Positions 47,511-56,876 of a stretch of DNA of 64,000 bases are shown in pieces. Numbering within the stretch: the stretch's first letter is position 1; each line of letters starts with the position of its first letter. A program made the translations under genes and the position numbers. The notes under the pieces are model-generated. The model was given only the letters and a program-made list of their open reading frames with translations, had not been told where the DNA came from and did not search any database. This stretch comes from Corynebacterium yonathiae (GTDB lineage Bacteria; Actinomycetota; Actinomycetes; Mycobacteriales; Mycobacteriaceae): NCBI RefSeq assembly GCF_022288805.1, contig NZ_JAKOPM010000002.1, forward strand, positions 259,846-323,845. Direction: 5' to 3'.

Positions 47511-47976
47511 TGACGTCTTCCAGCTCATCGCCAAAGCCGAGCTCGCCGGCGATACGCAGCAACATATCGGATGGCCAATCTTCGTCATTGTCAATGATGT
47601 AGCCCACCTGGTCCTCGGACAGGCCAAGGTCGGCGAAGATATCGAAATCGCCCTCGCCATAGGGATCGGCCTCATCGGGGTCCACGTCCGGGATTTCATG
47701 GTCGTTGATATCCATGAAATCGGCCGCAAAGTCATCATCCACGCCATAGGTGGCATCCGAGATGAGCATCTTCACCCCGCCCGGCACTGGGCGTACGACG
47801 ATGAAATAGGCATCCTCCACGCACAGCAAAGCGAACGCAGCGCCCTCGGAACGCAGGCTGCGCACCGCGTTTATGGAGGTCTGCGGATCCTCAAAGTCAT
47901 CGTTGAAGCTGCGCACCAGCCACTGGCCCGCGTTACGGGCGACGGTCACCGCGAAGGAGTAATTTTCGTTGCTCAT
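47497..47976 (-). CDS. tRNA adenosine deaminase-associated protein
   Basis: A 159-residue acidic protein (start MSNENYSFAVTVARNAGQWLVRSF, end GELGFGDELEDVIDNA) matching the actinobacterial family regularly found next to tadA (TIGR03941 type). The role is unknown. It overlaps tadA by 14 bp, so it is co-translated. ATG 47976; the frame can be extended to 48036 but this would overlap the divergent tyrA start. Confidence 0.85.
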   Translation of the reverse strand: MSNENYSFAVTVARNAGQWLVRSFNDDFEDPQTSINAVRSLRSEGAAFALLCVEDAYFIVVRPVPGGVKMLISDATYGVDDDFAADFMDINDHEIPDVDPDEADPYGEGDFDIFADLGLSEDQVGYIIDNDEDWPSDMLLRIAGELGFGDELEDVIDNA

Positions 47977-48015
47977 ACCTCGTGAGATTAGTCGTGTTGT
48001 GCCACAATTGTCATC

Positions 48016-49044
48016 GTGAGTTCTCAAGATGTTCAACGCCCTATCTGCATTATTGGCCTCGGCCTCATCGGCGGCTCGTTGCTGCGCGATCTAGCTGGAT
48101 ATAAGCACCCCGTTTTTGGATACAACCACTCCACTTCTGGCGCCCGCACTGCAGTAAAGCAGGGCTTTGACGTCACCGATGATCTTCCCGCTATTTTGAC
48201 CCGCGCGGAAACGGAGAATGCGCTCATCGTTATTGCCGTTCCCATGACTGCGGTGGGTGGGGTTCTCGATGCCATTCAGGAGCACGCACCTAGCTGTGGC
48301 ATTACGGATGTCGTATCCGTGAAGACCGCGGTGCGCCAGCAGGTACTGGAGCGCGGCATGGAATCGCGCTATGTGGGCGGCCACCCGATGGCGGGCACCT
48401 CCAAGTCCGGTTGGGATAACTCCCAGAAGGACCTTTTCCGCCGGGCGGCGTGGGGAATTACCTATGACTATGCTGCCGAGTGCGAGGCGCGCGGGGAAAA
48501 GATTCCGAAGCAGTGGATTGAGACCTTCACCGAGGTCGTGCGCATGACCCAGATGGTGCACGCGGAGGCGGTGCCTATTCGCGTGGCTAATCACGATGCT
48601 GCGGTCGCGCGCATTTCCCACCTGCCGCACGTCTTTGCTGAGATCCTCGCTGTGGTGGGCGATAATGGCGGAATCCTGGCGCAGTCCCTGTCTGCCGGTT
48701 CCTTCAAGGACGCCACCCGCGTGGCCGGCACGCACCCGGAGCTGGTACAGCAGATGTGCGAGACTAATGCCCCAGCTTTGGTGGAGGCTTTGGACGAGGC
48801 CTTGGATTTGCTGCGCGACGCCCGTGAGAAGCTCGACTCTCCCGATCCCTCCATTGCGGAGCTTACCGACGCCGGCTATCGCGCCCGCACCCGCATCGAT
48901 GCCCGTTCCGGCGCGCGTAAAGAATCGGTTTCCCCGGTCAAGATTTCTTCCCGCCCAGTGCTGCGCCTGCACCCAGGCGGCCCGAAGTGGGTGGCGCAGC
49001 TGCGCCAATCCGAATCCCTGGGCGGGCGCATCGAGATTTTCTAA
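48016..49044 (+). CDS. tyrA: Prephenate/arogenate dehydrogenase
   Basis: A 342-residue NAD(P)-dependent dehydrogenase of tyrosine synthesis. The N-terminal Rossmann motif is IIGLGLIGGSLLRDL (about 12-25); GGHPMAGTSKSGWDN and VRMTQMVHAEA are typical active-site and dimer regions. C. glutamicum makes tyrosine through arogenate, so arogenate is the likely substrate. GTG 48016 is 7 nt after CACAAT (48003-48008), a leaderless start. It overlaps the convergent protease gene by 4 bp. Confidence 0.93.
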   Translation: MSSQDVQRPICIIGLGLIGGSLLRDLAGYKHPVFGYNHSTSGARTAVKQGFDVTDDLPAILTRAETENALIVIAVPMTAVGGVLDAIQEHAPSCGITDVVSVKTAVRQQVLERGMESRYVGGHPMAGTSKSGWDNSQKDLFRRAAWGITYDYAAECEARGEKIPKQWIETFTEVVRMTQMVHAEAVPIRVANHDAAVARISHLPHVFAEILAVVGDNGGILAQSLSAGSFKDATRVAGTHPELVQQMCETNAPALVEALDEALDLLRDAREKLDSPDPSIAELTDAGYRARTRIDARSGARKESVSPVKISSRPVLRLHPGGPKWVAQLRQSESLGGRIEIF

Positions 49045-50078
49045 CGCTTGCGACCCCGTAGGCCGGGAATCCGGGATACTACCGCGGCGGCAACAAGACC
49101 TAGCACCGCTATTCCGGCATAAAGCCAAGCGTGGTCGGCGCTGGTTTGCGGGGTTTTCGGCGGCTCAGGAGTAGTTTCCGCGGTGAGAATCGCTTCCTCA
49201 TCGCGTCCGCTGACTACTCCCTCAATCCAGTCCTTGGTGCCAGCCAGCGTGGTAATAGCTGCACTAGGTGAAGGCAGGTCTGGGTCCCCGTTCGCGGTGC
49301 CCGCCGTGGCGAGTCCGGCGAGTTTACCGTCGACAAAGAAGGGGCCGCCGGAGTCACCACCCTGCATTCCCGCTCGGCCGGTGGAATGTACATCAAGAAT
49401 GGCACTTTCGATCAATGGCATCGGGCCATCTGGCGCCCCACCCGGCATGGCCTCGCTGGCTGGCACGCTTTCTGTATCCTCCGGCGCACTAATTTCTGGC
49501 ATGGCCTCGGCCGCGGGAACGCTTTCTCCACCATCGGCCTCCTCACCAGCGCTCGCGGCAGCGTCCGCAGTGGCGTCCGCGCCAGCAGGGCCGGCGGGAC
49601 CACCGCCGAGGAGCTCGGCCACTTCCATTTCTGCTTGGGGCAGCTGACCGCGGCGCGCCATAGAGGAACTACTGCTCCAGCCGTAGAGTGTGCCGCGTTT
49701 GCCCGGTTCAGGAACTTGGGTGGAAATCTCTGCGGGTTTTGTATCGGTGACAGGGGTGGTGAGGTGGAGAAGGGCGGCGTCGGAAAGCGGCGACAGCGCC
49801 CAGGAATCAGCGTTGTAGGTGGTGCCATTGATGCGGGCCTGGGTGCCCTTGTTATTCACGGACTCGAGGCAGTGACGAGCGGTGAGCACCCATTGGGCGG
49901 CCACGAGAGTACCGGTGCAATCACCGAAGCTACCCACGCGTCCTATCTTGAGTTGAGCGACGGTACGAGCCTCCGGGGAGTCCGTGGCTGGATCGCCGTG
50001 TTCGAGTGCAGTAGCCGGGGCGGCTGTCAATGCCACGATGCTGGCGGCGAGCAGAGCAGGGAAGATTTTGTGCTGCAT
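49041..50078 (-). CDS. Membrane-anchored trypsin-like serine protease
   Basis: A 345-residue exported protease of the chymotrypsin fold. Signal peptide (MQHKIFPALLAASIVALTAAPATA), triad H69 (LTARHCLES), D100 (LSDAALLHL) and S243 (QGGDSGGPFF). Between Asp and Ser lies a low-complexity Ala/Glu/Pro insert (about 158-220) with a duplicated ESVPAxEAMP. A C-terminal helix with RGRKR anchors it to the membrane. The target is unknown. ATG 50078 has AAGGA upstream, and the gene begins 2 bp after the acyltransferase stop. Confidence 0.9.
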   Translation of the reverse strand: MQHKIFPALLAASIVALTAAPATALEHGDPATDSPEARTVAQLKIGRVGSFGDCTGTLVAAQWVLTARHCLESVNNKGTQARINGTTYNADSWALSPLSDAALLHLTTPVTDTKPAEISTQVPEPGKRGTLYGWSSSSSMARRGQLPQAEMEVAELLGGGPAGPAGADATADAAASAGEEADGGESVPAAEAMPEISAPEDTESVPASEAMPGGAPDGPMPLIESAILDVHSTGRAGMQGGDSGGPFFVDGKLAGLATAGTANGDPDLPSPSAAITTLAGTKDWIEGVVSGRDEEAILTAETTPEPPKTPQTSADHAWLYAGIAVLGLVAAAVVSRIPGLRGRKR

Positions 50079-50080
50079 GA

Positions 50081-51004
50081 TTAGTCCTTCTTTCCGGCAG
50101 GAACGGCGATGGCAATAGCTTTGGCGACGACCCATTCGGCCGGCCCCTTCCCTATCAGGCGGCGCCACAGGGTTGCGATAACGAGGAAGAGCGCGATGAA
50201 GGCACAGGCCCAGGCGGTGTTGTGCAGGGCGATGTGGCTTTGCCAATAGTAGGCGGTGAGCACGTGCAGTATGTAGATACTCAGTGACATCGCACCCAGC
50301 GCGGCGAACGGATAGACCAGCTTGGGCGCAGCTCGGCCGGCAAGCAAGCATAGGTGTAGGACGACTGCAGCGACGGCAATGGACAGCATGATCTCACCCA
50401 CTACGCCAGTGTGGCCGGTAAAACGTAGCCAGCCAGGAATGTCCGTAGTAAAGCGGAAGTAGAAACCGATAGCGGCAACGATGCTGGCTATAGCGGTAGA
50501 AGCCCACTGCGCAGCGGTGCGTTGCTTGCGAATATAGATTTCATAGAGCAGCATGCCGGCGAGGAAATAGGCGATATAGGCCAGCAGTGGGTATACCTGC
50601 GGTAGGGTCAGCGGAGCATATTTCACGGTCGCGGCTACGGTGGCCGCAGCGAATAGGATTAGCTTCCAAGCCCAGTGCAACGGGGGGACCCAGCACAGCA
50701 ACATCATAGTGATGCCAATTACTACTAGGACGACCTGAATCTCTCCCCCTAGGGGCAGTAGCGCGAGGCCGATGAGTGTAATTATGCAGCCGCGGGCAAG
50801 GATACGCAGAAGCGTGGTCACCGTGAAATCACGGGCAATAATCATCAGCGTGACGCCAGCCAAGATGGCGAAAAACGCGGCAGGCAGGCCGTTTAAAATG
50901 ACCTTGGTGTGCCACACAAGGGAGGCCATATGCAGAACTATCATGCCGATAATCGCAAGTGAACGGGCTATATCGAGCCCTACAATGCGCGAGGGTGCTA
51001 ACAC
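50081..51004 (-). CDS. Membrane acyltransferase-like protein (HGSNAT/DUF1624 type)
   Basis: A 307-residue protein with about 9-10 membrane helices. The N-terminus RIVGLDIARSLAIIGMIVLHMASL, with its Arg, Asp and His, matches the heparan-alpha-glucosaminide N-acetyltransferase-like and DUF418-related families, which move acyl groups across membranes. The C-terminus is basic. The acceptor is unknown, perhaps an envelope glycan. GTG 51004 with AAGGAG. It forms an operon with the following protease. Confidence 0.75.
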   Translation of the reverse strand: MLAPSRIVGLDIARSLAIIGMIVLHMASLVWHTKVILNGLPAAFFAILAGVTLMIIARDFTVTTLLRILARGCIITLIGLALLPLGGEIQVVLVVIGITMMLLCWVPPLHWAWKLILFAAATVAATVKYAPLTLPQVYPLLAYIAYFLAGMLLYEIYIRKQRTAAQWASTAIASIVAAIGFYFRFTTDIPGWLRFTGHTGVVGEIMLSIAVAAVVLHLCLLAGRAAPKLVYPFAALGAMSLSIYILHVLTAYYWQSHIALHNTAWACAFIALFLVIATLWRRLIGKGPAEWVVAKAIAIAVPAGKKD

Positions 51005-51185
51005 CTAGCATTCTCCTTCAAGACGTAGGGGAACGCGTTGCCACACTCCCCTTGTTAATAAAGACTTTCTTTTTCTACTAGACCCGTCTGAAAGGTTGCT
51101 GTGAACGTTTTATACGTGTTCTGCATTTTATAAGGGGATTGTCTAAGAGTCTTTGCGACTCAGGGAGGCGCGCTGAGGCGCGAGC

Positions 51186-51377
51186 CTAGTCGCGGAAAGA
51201 ACTATCGCGGCGCCTGCGCGAACGCGAAGGATTCGCAGCCAGCTTCACCAGCGGGGATGCGGCGAGACCAATGCCTAAGCCGGCCAGGAAGAGCCAGAAA
51301 ACGCCAGAGTCTAGCCACAGCATCAAGCCGAGGAGGGCTCCGGCGATAAGGCCAGAGAGGAGCGCGGAAGACTTCAC
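51186..51377 (-). CDS. Small membrane protein, two helices
   Basis: A 63-residue protein with two hydrophobic helices (SGLIAGALLGLMLWLDSG and VFWLFLAGLGIGLAASPLV) and a basic tail (SRSRRRRDSSFRD). GTG start at 51377. No function is known to me. It lies alone between tRNA-Arg and the acyltransferase operon, after the tRNA terminator. The short length makes this a moderate call. Confidence 0.6.
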   Translation of the reverse strand: MKSSALLSGLIAGALLGLMLWLDSGVFWLFLAGLGIGLAASPLVKLAANPSRSRRRRDSSFRD

Positions 51378-51410
51378 GGAGAGACCTAGGTCGGAACGGG
51401 TTAAGATACA

Positions 51411-51433
51411 AGAAAAGCCGCCCGAAGGCGGCT
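51411..51433 (-). terminator. Terminator of tRNA-Arg
   Basis: AGCCGCC, loop CGAA, GGCGGCT (51416-51433). On the minus strand it ends in TTTTCTT. Confidence 0.87.
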
Positions 51434-51439
51434 GATTTG

Positions 51440-51512
51440 TGCGCCCGGAGGGATTCGAACCCCCAACCTTCTGATCCGTAGTCAGATGCTCTATCCGTTG
51501 AGCTACGGGCGC
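51440..51512 (-). tRNA. tRNA-Arg (anticodon ACG)
   Basis: Minus strand: acceptor GCGCCCG/CGGGCGC, anticodon stem TCTGA/TCAGA around CTACGGA (anticodon ACG), T arm TTGGGGGTTCGAATCCC-type. CCA is not encoded. A34 is expected to be converted to inosine by the TadA of this window. Confidence 0.96.
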
Positions 51513-51631
51513 AGACCGTTGGTAAGCAGTGCGTATGCTCTGCTGTGCAACGAGAATTTACTATACCCACGGTCTGGAAAACTAACAAATCGCCTGTTCA
51601 CCCTGTGTTCACTTGGCCGAAATGGAGGCGT

Positions 51632-52705
51632 TTAGGAGGGGATAAGGGCGGCAACTTCGGCGTCGGAAAGCAGGGCGTCCTGAAAGGCCTGAAGAGTGGA
51701 CTCGTGGTCGAAGTCGATACCGATGAGGACGATTTCAGACCCGGGCGTCACGCCAGTAGTAGCCCAAAAAGAGGCCGGCATAATTTGCAGATTTGGACCG
51801 GCTTGCTGCCAAGCGTGGGTGACCCGGAGATCGGTATCAATCCAGCAATACCCCTTGGAGCGCACTAGGCCAGTACTGGCACGGAGGGCGGCAAGCAGGC
51901 GCTCTCGATTAAAGGGGCGGTCGGCGCGGAAAACGACGGAGGAAATGCCATATTCCTCGGTTTCGGGTGTGTGCGGGTTGGCCAACTCTTCCGCGTAGCC
52001 GTTATAAGCAGCAGCAGTGGCGGCGTCATACAAGTGAGCATCGAGAACAAGCTGCGGGTCGATGGCACCATGGGTGACAATCACGACGCGGGCGCGGGGG
52101 TTCATAGCACGAACGGTAGCGATAACCCGCTCGGTTTCGGCAGCATCAACCACATCAGTCTTGGTGATGAGGATAAGGTCAGCGAACTCAACTTGGTCCA
52201 CTAGGAGGTCAGCCACGGTGCGGTCATCACCGGGCGTGGCCTCGATGCTTTGGGACGCCAGGCTCTTGCCACGGCGCAGCTGGTCAAGAAAGGTGGAAGC
52301 GTCCACGAGGGAGACCATGGTGTCGATGGGGGCGACGTCGGCAAGCGTCGTGCCATCCTCAAACTCCCACTCAAAGGTGGCCGCAACGGGCATGGGTTCG
52401 GAAATGCCGGTGGATTCGATGACAATCTGGTCGAAGCGGCCGGAGCGGGCGAGCTTGCCCACGGATTCAATAAGGTCTTCGCGCAAGGTGCAGCAGATGC
52501 AGCCATTGGATAGCTCGACAAAGCGATCCTCGCCGCGCTCAAGGTGCCCCTCGCCGGCGACGAGGGCGGCGTCAATATTGACCTCAGAGAAATCGTTGAC
52601 GATAACAGCAAGCTTGCGCCCCTCGCGGTTAGCAAGCAGATGGTTTAGAAGTGTGGTTTTTCCACTGCCCAAAAATCCGGACAGCACAGTAACGGGTGTA
52701 GCCAT
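51632..52705 (-). CDS. CobW/COG0523 metal-chaperone GTPase
   Basis: A 357-residue G3E GTPase. The P-loop is [18 protein letters not shown], the metal-binding motif is [12 protein letters not shown] (CxCC), and [11 protein letters not shown] and the TKTD base-recognition motif follow; a CobW C-terminal domain ends it. COG0523 proteins deliver metals, often zinc, to client proteins and are often controlled by Zur. ATG 52705 is 6 nt after TACCAT. The start sits inside a 17-bp perfect inverted repeat (52698-52742), a possible operator. Confidence 0.92.
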   Translation of the reverse strand: MATPVTVLSGFLGSGKTTLLNHLLANREGRKLAVIVNDFSEVNIDAALVAGEGHLERGEDRFVELSNGCICCTLREDLIESVGKLARSGRFDQIVIESTGISEPMPVAATFEWEFEDGTTLADVAPIDTMVSLVDASTFLDQLRRGKSLASQSIEATPGDDRTVADLLVDQVEFADLILITKTDVVDAAETERVIATVRAMNPRARVVIVTHGAIDPQLVLDAHLYDAATAAAYNGYAEELANPHTPETEEYGISSVVFRADRPFNRERLLAALRASTGLVRSKGYCWIDTDLRVTHAWQQAGPNLQIMPASFWATTGVTPGSEIVLIGIDFDHESTLQAFQDALLSDAEVAALIPS

Positions 52706-52742
52706 TCCCTAATGGTAACGTGTTTCATTAGGGAATGGCTAC
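52698..52742. promoter_or_regulatory. 17-bp perfect inverted repeat over the cobW-like start
   Basis: GTAGCCATTCCCTAATG (52698-52714) and CATTAGGGAATGGCTAC (52726-52742) with an 11-bp spacer. The left arm contains the start codon of the GTPase gene (ATG at 52705-52703, minus strand). No T-tract follows on either strand. The centre, ATGAAACACGTTACCAT on the minus strand, loosely recalls Zur boxes (TGAAAAxxxTTTTCA). Confidence 0.75.
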
Positions 52743-52755
52743 GTATTCCCTCGCC

Positions 52756-54330
52756 TTAAATGGATAGGCCGAAGATGGGCACCGCCAGCAGGTACACCGT
52801 AAGGGTAATGAGGAAGATGCCGATGATATTGAGGCCGAGGCCACCCTTGATCATCTCGCCAATCTTGACGTACCCGGAGCCATAGGCAATGGCGTTCGGC
52901 GGGGTGGCTACTGGGAGCATGAAAGCACAGGTTGCGGCCAAGGCCACCGGGATAGTGAGGAGCAGTACGTTGATATCTCCCTCCGCAGTCAGGCCGACAC
53001 CCACGGCAACGCCACCCATGATTGGAATAAAGGTGGCAGCCGTAGCGGTATTGGAGGTGATCTCCGTCAAGAAGAGCACCAACGCAGCGACGGCGGCGAC
53101 AATGAGGACGACCGGCAGGACGCTCAGCCCCTTGGCCATCTCACCAATCCAGAGTGAGAGGCCGGAAGAATTGAATACCGAAGACAGGGATAGACCGCCA
53201 CCAAAGAGCAAGAGCACGTCCCACGGCATTTCATTGGCAGTCTTCCAGTCCAGCAGGCGAGTGCGACGCTGATTATCCGCCGGAAGAATGAACAGCAAGA
53301 TGCCGGCAGCGATACCCACGATGGCGTCGTCATAGTTCTCAAATTCCTTGAGCACCAGCGGCAGGATTACCCACGCTGCGGCGGCCAGAACGAAGATGAT
53401 GCCAGTCATAACCTGGGGACGGGTCCAGGGGCCGAGGGCCTTAATTTCATCATCGATAAGCTCGCGGCCGCCCGGGATATTCTTCATCTCCGGTTTAAAA
53501 ATGGTGATAAGTAGGGCCCAAGCAATCAGCAGGAAGATCACGGCAAGCGGCACACCAACTGCCATCCAGCGGCCGAAGCCAAGGGTAACGCCCCACGTAT
53601 CGGCCATATACGCGTTGAGGAAGGCATTCGGCGGGGTGCCAATGAGCGTGCCCAGCGAACCGATGGAGGCAGAATAAGCGATGCCCAGCATAAGGGCCGT
53701 GGCAAACTTCTTTTGCTTCTCCCAACCGCCTACGGTCTCCGCAGTCAGCGCAAGCACCGAGGTGCCGATTGGCAGCATCACCACGGCTGTCGCGGTATTA
53801 GATACCCACATGGACAAAAATCCGGTGGCCAGCATAAAGCCCAAGATGAGGCGCTTGGGAGAGGTGCCAATCACCTTCACCACATAGAGGGCCAAGCGGC
53901 GGTGCAGGTTCCAGCGCTGCAGGGACAGCGCGATGAGGAAGCCACCCATGAACAAGAAAATGGTGGCGGAGGCATACGGGGCGCCTACTTCCTTGATTGA
54001 TCCGACGCCAGCTAGAGGGAAAATAACCAACGGAAGCAGCGCGGTGGCAGCGAGCGGAATAGCTTCAGTCATCCACCACACGCCCATAAGGATCGTCACC
54101 GCTGCAACAGCGCGGATGGCACCAAGCGTGTACTCGGCTTCCGGATCTGCGCCAGAGGAGCCTTGGACTGTCTCGATGGCATTGGAGGGGAAAATAAAGA
54201 AGACAAGTACCGCCAATGCCAAGCCCACGAAGAGGCCAATAAACTGCCGGCGCCATTCGCCGCGTGGGACTTTAGGGGCTTCGTCACCTTCGGTGTGGGC
54301 GGTGGATTCGTGAGTATGCGGGGTGGTCAT
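52756..54330 (-). CDS. DASS-family dicarboxylate transporter
   Basis: A 524-residue SLC13/DASS protein with about 12-14 helices. It shows the duplicated SNT signature: LSMWVSNTATAVVMLPIG in the first half and LTEITSNTATAATFIPIMGGVAVG in the second, which bind carboxylate and Na+. PVATPPNAIAYGSGY follows. It likely imports succinate, fumarate or malate with sodium, like C. glutamicum DccT. ATG 54330 with AAGGAG. The 258 bp upstream (54331-54588) contain no further gene. Confidence 0.92.
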   Translation of the reverse strand: MTTPHTHESTAHTEGDEAPKVPRGEWRRQFIGLFVGLALAVLVFFIFPSNAIETVQGSSGADPEAEYTLGAIRAVAAVTILMGVWWMTEAIPLAATALLPLVIFPLAGVGSIKEVGAPYASATIFLFMGGFLIALSLQRWNLHRRLALYVVKVIGTSPKRLILGFMLATGFLSMWVSNTATAVVMLPIGTSVLALTAETVGGWEKQKKFATALMLGIAYSASIGSLGTLIGTPPNAFLNAYMADTWGVTLGFGRWMAVGVPLAVIFLLIAWALLITIFKPEMKNIPGGRELIDDEIKALGPWTRPQVMTGIIFVLAAAAWVILPLVLKEFENYDDAIVGIAAGILLFILPADNQRRTRLLDWKTANEMPWDVLLLFGGGLSLSSVFNSSGLSLWIGEMAKGLSVLPVVLIVAAVAALVLFLTEITSNTATAATFIPIMGGVAVGVGLTAEGDINVLLLTIPVALAATCAFMLPVATPPNAIAYGSGYVKIGEMIKGGLGLNIIGIFLITLTVYLLAVPIFGLSI

Positions 54331-54588
54331 ACCGCGCGCTCCTTCACTAAGAGAGGACTGTGCTGAAGGATATGCTCCGTACTTCCCAGGTTATTAGCTG
54401 GCCTAGACAGCAAATAGAAAGTTATCTAATTCACTGCGAAGCATGCACTGACCATACAAAACATGTGACGCAGAAACCATATCCCGTCACAATAAACCAC
54501 CCCCGCACCCCCGAATAGCACACACCACACCTGCCTAAAACCAGAAATCGCTCCACCACTCCTCCACCCCCGATCGATGAAGGATGGG

Positions 54589-55953
54589 TCAAATGCCCAG
54601 GACGGTCTTAGCAATGAGGAAGTAAATAATGAGGCCCGTAGCATCACAGAAGGTAGAGATAAACGGGTTGGAAAAGACCGCCGGATCGGCACCGATGGTC
54701 TTAGCCACGATGGGCATCAGCCCGCCTACGGTCGCAGAAATCGAGCAAATCAAAAACAGCGTCGAACCGATGACCAGGCCGATGCTCATGCCATAAACCA
54801 GCGTAGCCAGGCCCAGTCCCGCCAAGCCGAGCACGGCGCCTAACAACATGCCGACGCGTAGCTCGCGCCACAAAACGGCAACGAGGTCGCGGGTGCGGAC
54901 ATCGCCCAGCGCCAAAGCACGAGTCACCGTGGTAGCAGCCTGATTGCCGGTATTGCCCCCGGTGCCGGTCAGCAGCGGGATAAATAGTGAGAGAACCACG
55001 GCCTTGGCCAGCGTGCCTTCAAAGGAGTCCAATACTTGCACGGTCAGCAGCGCAGAAACTGCCAGCACGAGCAGCCATACGATGCGCGAGCGCACCAGCT
55101 TGAGCAAAGGCGTGGATAGGTACGGCTGTTGAAGGGCCTCGGTACCGCCAGCACGAGCGGAGTCTTCGCTATCTTCTTCCTCCACAATGTCCGTAGCGTC
55201 ATCCCACGTCAGCAGACCAACCAAGCGGTGCGAATCATCCACGATAGGCAGTGCAAGAATGTCCAATGGGAGGAACCAACGCGCGGTTTCTTCCGCATCA
55301 TCACCGGCCTGGGCAAAGATGGGGTCGTGCATAATATCGGCCATGGTCAGTGCGGCATTAGCGGTGAAGATTTCGCGCAGGCTCACCACTCCCACAAGAC
55401 GCCTATCCTCGCGGGTAATGGGCACGGTGTAGATGGTTTCCAGCTCATGTGCGGTCTCCCGCAGTTTAAACAGCGCGTCCCTAACGCTCATGTCCGGGTG
55501 GATTCCAGGCACCTCGGGGGACATTCGGCGCCCCACCGATCCCTTGACATAGCCCAACACCACGCCCGTGACATCGCGCTTGGATTGAGTCAGTGAGCGC
55601 AGCAGCCGGTCCGCAATCTCCGCAGGCAGCTCATCCAGCAAAGCCACGCGGTCTTCCGGATCAAGCTCGTCGAAGAACTCATAGACATCAGCATTGCCCA
55701 GCTCATCGATGATATCGGCCTGATGCTTTGCATCGAGGGCATCAAAGACGACGATTGATTTCTGGCGCGGCAGCAAGCGCAGGGCCAAGGCTGACCGGAC
55801 GGCATTTTGCCGCTCGACGACGGCGATGAGTTCCTGCAGGGGCACCCTCTCCAGGAGTTCCTGGAGGCGCGGGGCCTTGGTGGGGTCAATGGCGTCTTCT
55901 TGCTTGAGCCATGCCTCGACAATATCGCTAGCCCGCTCGGTGGTCTCCGCCAT
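54589..55953 (-). CDS. mgtE: MgtE magnesium transporter
   Basis: A 454-residue Mg2+ channel. An N-terminal superhelical domain (LQELLERVPLQELIAVVERQ..., FDELDPEDRVALLDELP) and two CBS domains (about 140-265) sense Mg2+ inside the cell. Five membrane helices follow, with the conserved PLLTGTGGNTGNQAATTVTRALALGD pore motif. ATG 55953. It is a single gene, with a 138-bp gap to the DUF202 pair. Confidence 0.94.
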   Translation of the reverse strand: MAETTERASDIVEAWLKQEDAIDPTKAPRLQELLERVPLQELIAVVERQNAVRSALALRLLPRQKSIVVFDALDAKHQADIIDELGNADVYEFFDELDPEDRVALLDELPAEIADRLLRSLTQSKRDVTGVVLGYVKGSVGRRMSPEVPGIHPDMSVRDALFKLRETAHELETIYTVPITREDRRLVGVVSLREIFTANAALTMADIMHDPIFAQAGDDAEETARWFLPLDILALPIVDDSHRLVGLLTWDDATDIVEEEDSEDSARAGGTEALQQPYLSTPLLKLVRSRIVWLLVLAVSALLTVQVLDSFEGTLAKAVVLSLFIPLLTGTGGNTGNQAATTVTRALALGDVRTRDLVAVLWRELRVGMLLGAVLGLAGLGLATLVYGMSIGLVIGSTLFLICSISATVGGLMPIVAKTIGADPAVFSNPFISTFCDATGLIIYFLIAKTVLGI

Positions 55954-56091
55954 GGCCTACCTGCCTTTCCAGCCCCAGGTTATTGACTTCAGCCTTCTTA
56001 GACTACGCCATTTGCCCAGAAAATCCGCCAGAGATCCTCCCTGGCCGCATGACAACGCCCAGAAGCCACCTCAATGATGGCACCGGGATGA

Positions 56092-56400
56092 CTACAGGAA
56101 TAGACCCCACAGGGCGAAGGCTGCCAGCAAAGACACCAGACCGGAAGTACTGGCCAAAATGATTGCATGGGGAAGGGGAGCCTGGGAAGACAGGGCGACG
56201 TCGACAAGCGAGGCACGTTGCCACACCGCCAAGACCAGCGCCAGCACCCCGGCGGCAAGGAGGACGAGCGGCAAGAAGACGCGCACACTCACCGCCCGCA
56301 TCACGCCTAGCAACACTAAGGAAAGGGCCAAAAGGGTGCGCTGCCAAGACAGGCGCGTGCGCTCTGGTTGCAGACCAGGATCAAAGGGCTGATTAGACAA
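56092..56400 (-). CDS. DUF202-family small membrane protein
   Basis: A 102-residue protein with three membrane helices. The N-terminal PERTRLSWQRTLLALSLVLLG matches DUF202 (RTxLAWxRT-type start). Function unknown. It overlaps by 8 bp with another DUF202 protein, so the two may form a complex. ATG 56400. Confidence 0.82.
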   Translation of the reverse strand: MSNQPFDPGLQPERTRLSWQRTLLALSLVLLGVMRAVSVRVFLPLVLLAAGVLALVLAVWQRASLVDVALSSQAPLPHAIILASTSGLVSLLAAFALWGLFL

Positions 56401-56755
56401 GGAACTGGCCTACCAAAAGCGCACCAGCCACCACCACGATTACAGCAACAAGGACCGGAAGGCCGAAACTAAACGGCAGCGATCGATTCTCTCGCATTGC
56501 GCGCTCTGATTGCTTCCAATGCCCCCACGCCACCACGGGCAAGATTATGGCGACTATCAACATGAAGACCGATACCGTGGCACGCAGGGTGCCTGGCAGC
56601 GGAACGTCAAAGGCCTCAAGTGCTACTCCGCCAGCAATCAACGCCAGGGAAGTGCGAATCCACGCCAGGAACGTGCGCTCATTAGCGAGCGTGAAACGCG
56701 GATCAGGGTCGGTGCCAACTGCAAACACCGAACGGGGAAACCTCGAGTCACTCAT
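56393..56755 (-). CDS. DUF202/YidH-like membrane protein
   Basis: A 120-residue protein with three helices and the DUF202 signature TLANERTFLAWIRTSLALIAGGVALEAF. C. glutamicum and many other bacteria have such pairs. Function unknown. ATG 56755 was preferred to 56896: TAAAGT lies 7 nt before it (leaderless), and the longer frame would run into the divergent gene. Confidence 0.85.
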   Translation of the reverse strand: MSDSRFPRSVFAVGTDPDPRFTLANERTFLAWIRTSLALIAGGVALEAFDVPLPGTLRATVSVFMLIVAIILPVVAWGHWKQSERAMRENRSLPFSFGLPVLVAVIVVVAGALLVGQFLV

Positions 56756-56876
56756 GGGCACTACTTTATATTCATTTATCTCCTGCGTCGCGACAAGCCC
56801 ACGCAACGCTTCACCTTCCCGTAGTCTCATAGACGCAGGCGAGCCTCCCCCCTGAACAAAGGAGCACCCATCGCCT

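Noticed and set aside
48091..49128. 345-codon open frame antisense to tyrA
   Set aside because: tyrA is unambiguous on the plus strand, and the antisense frame shows no family signature.
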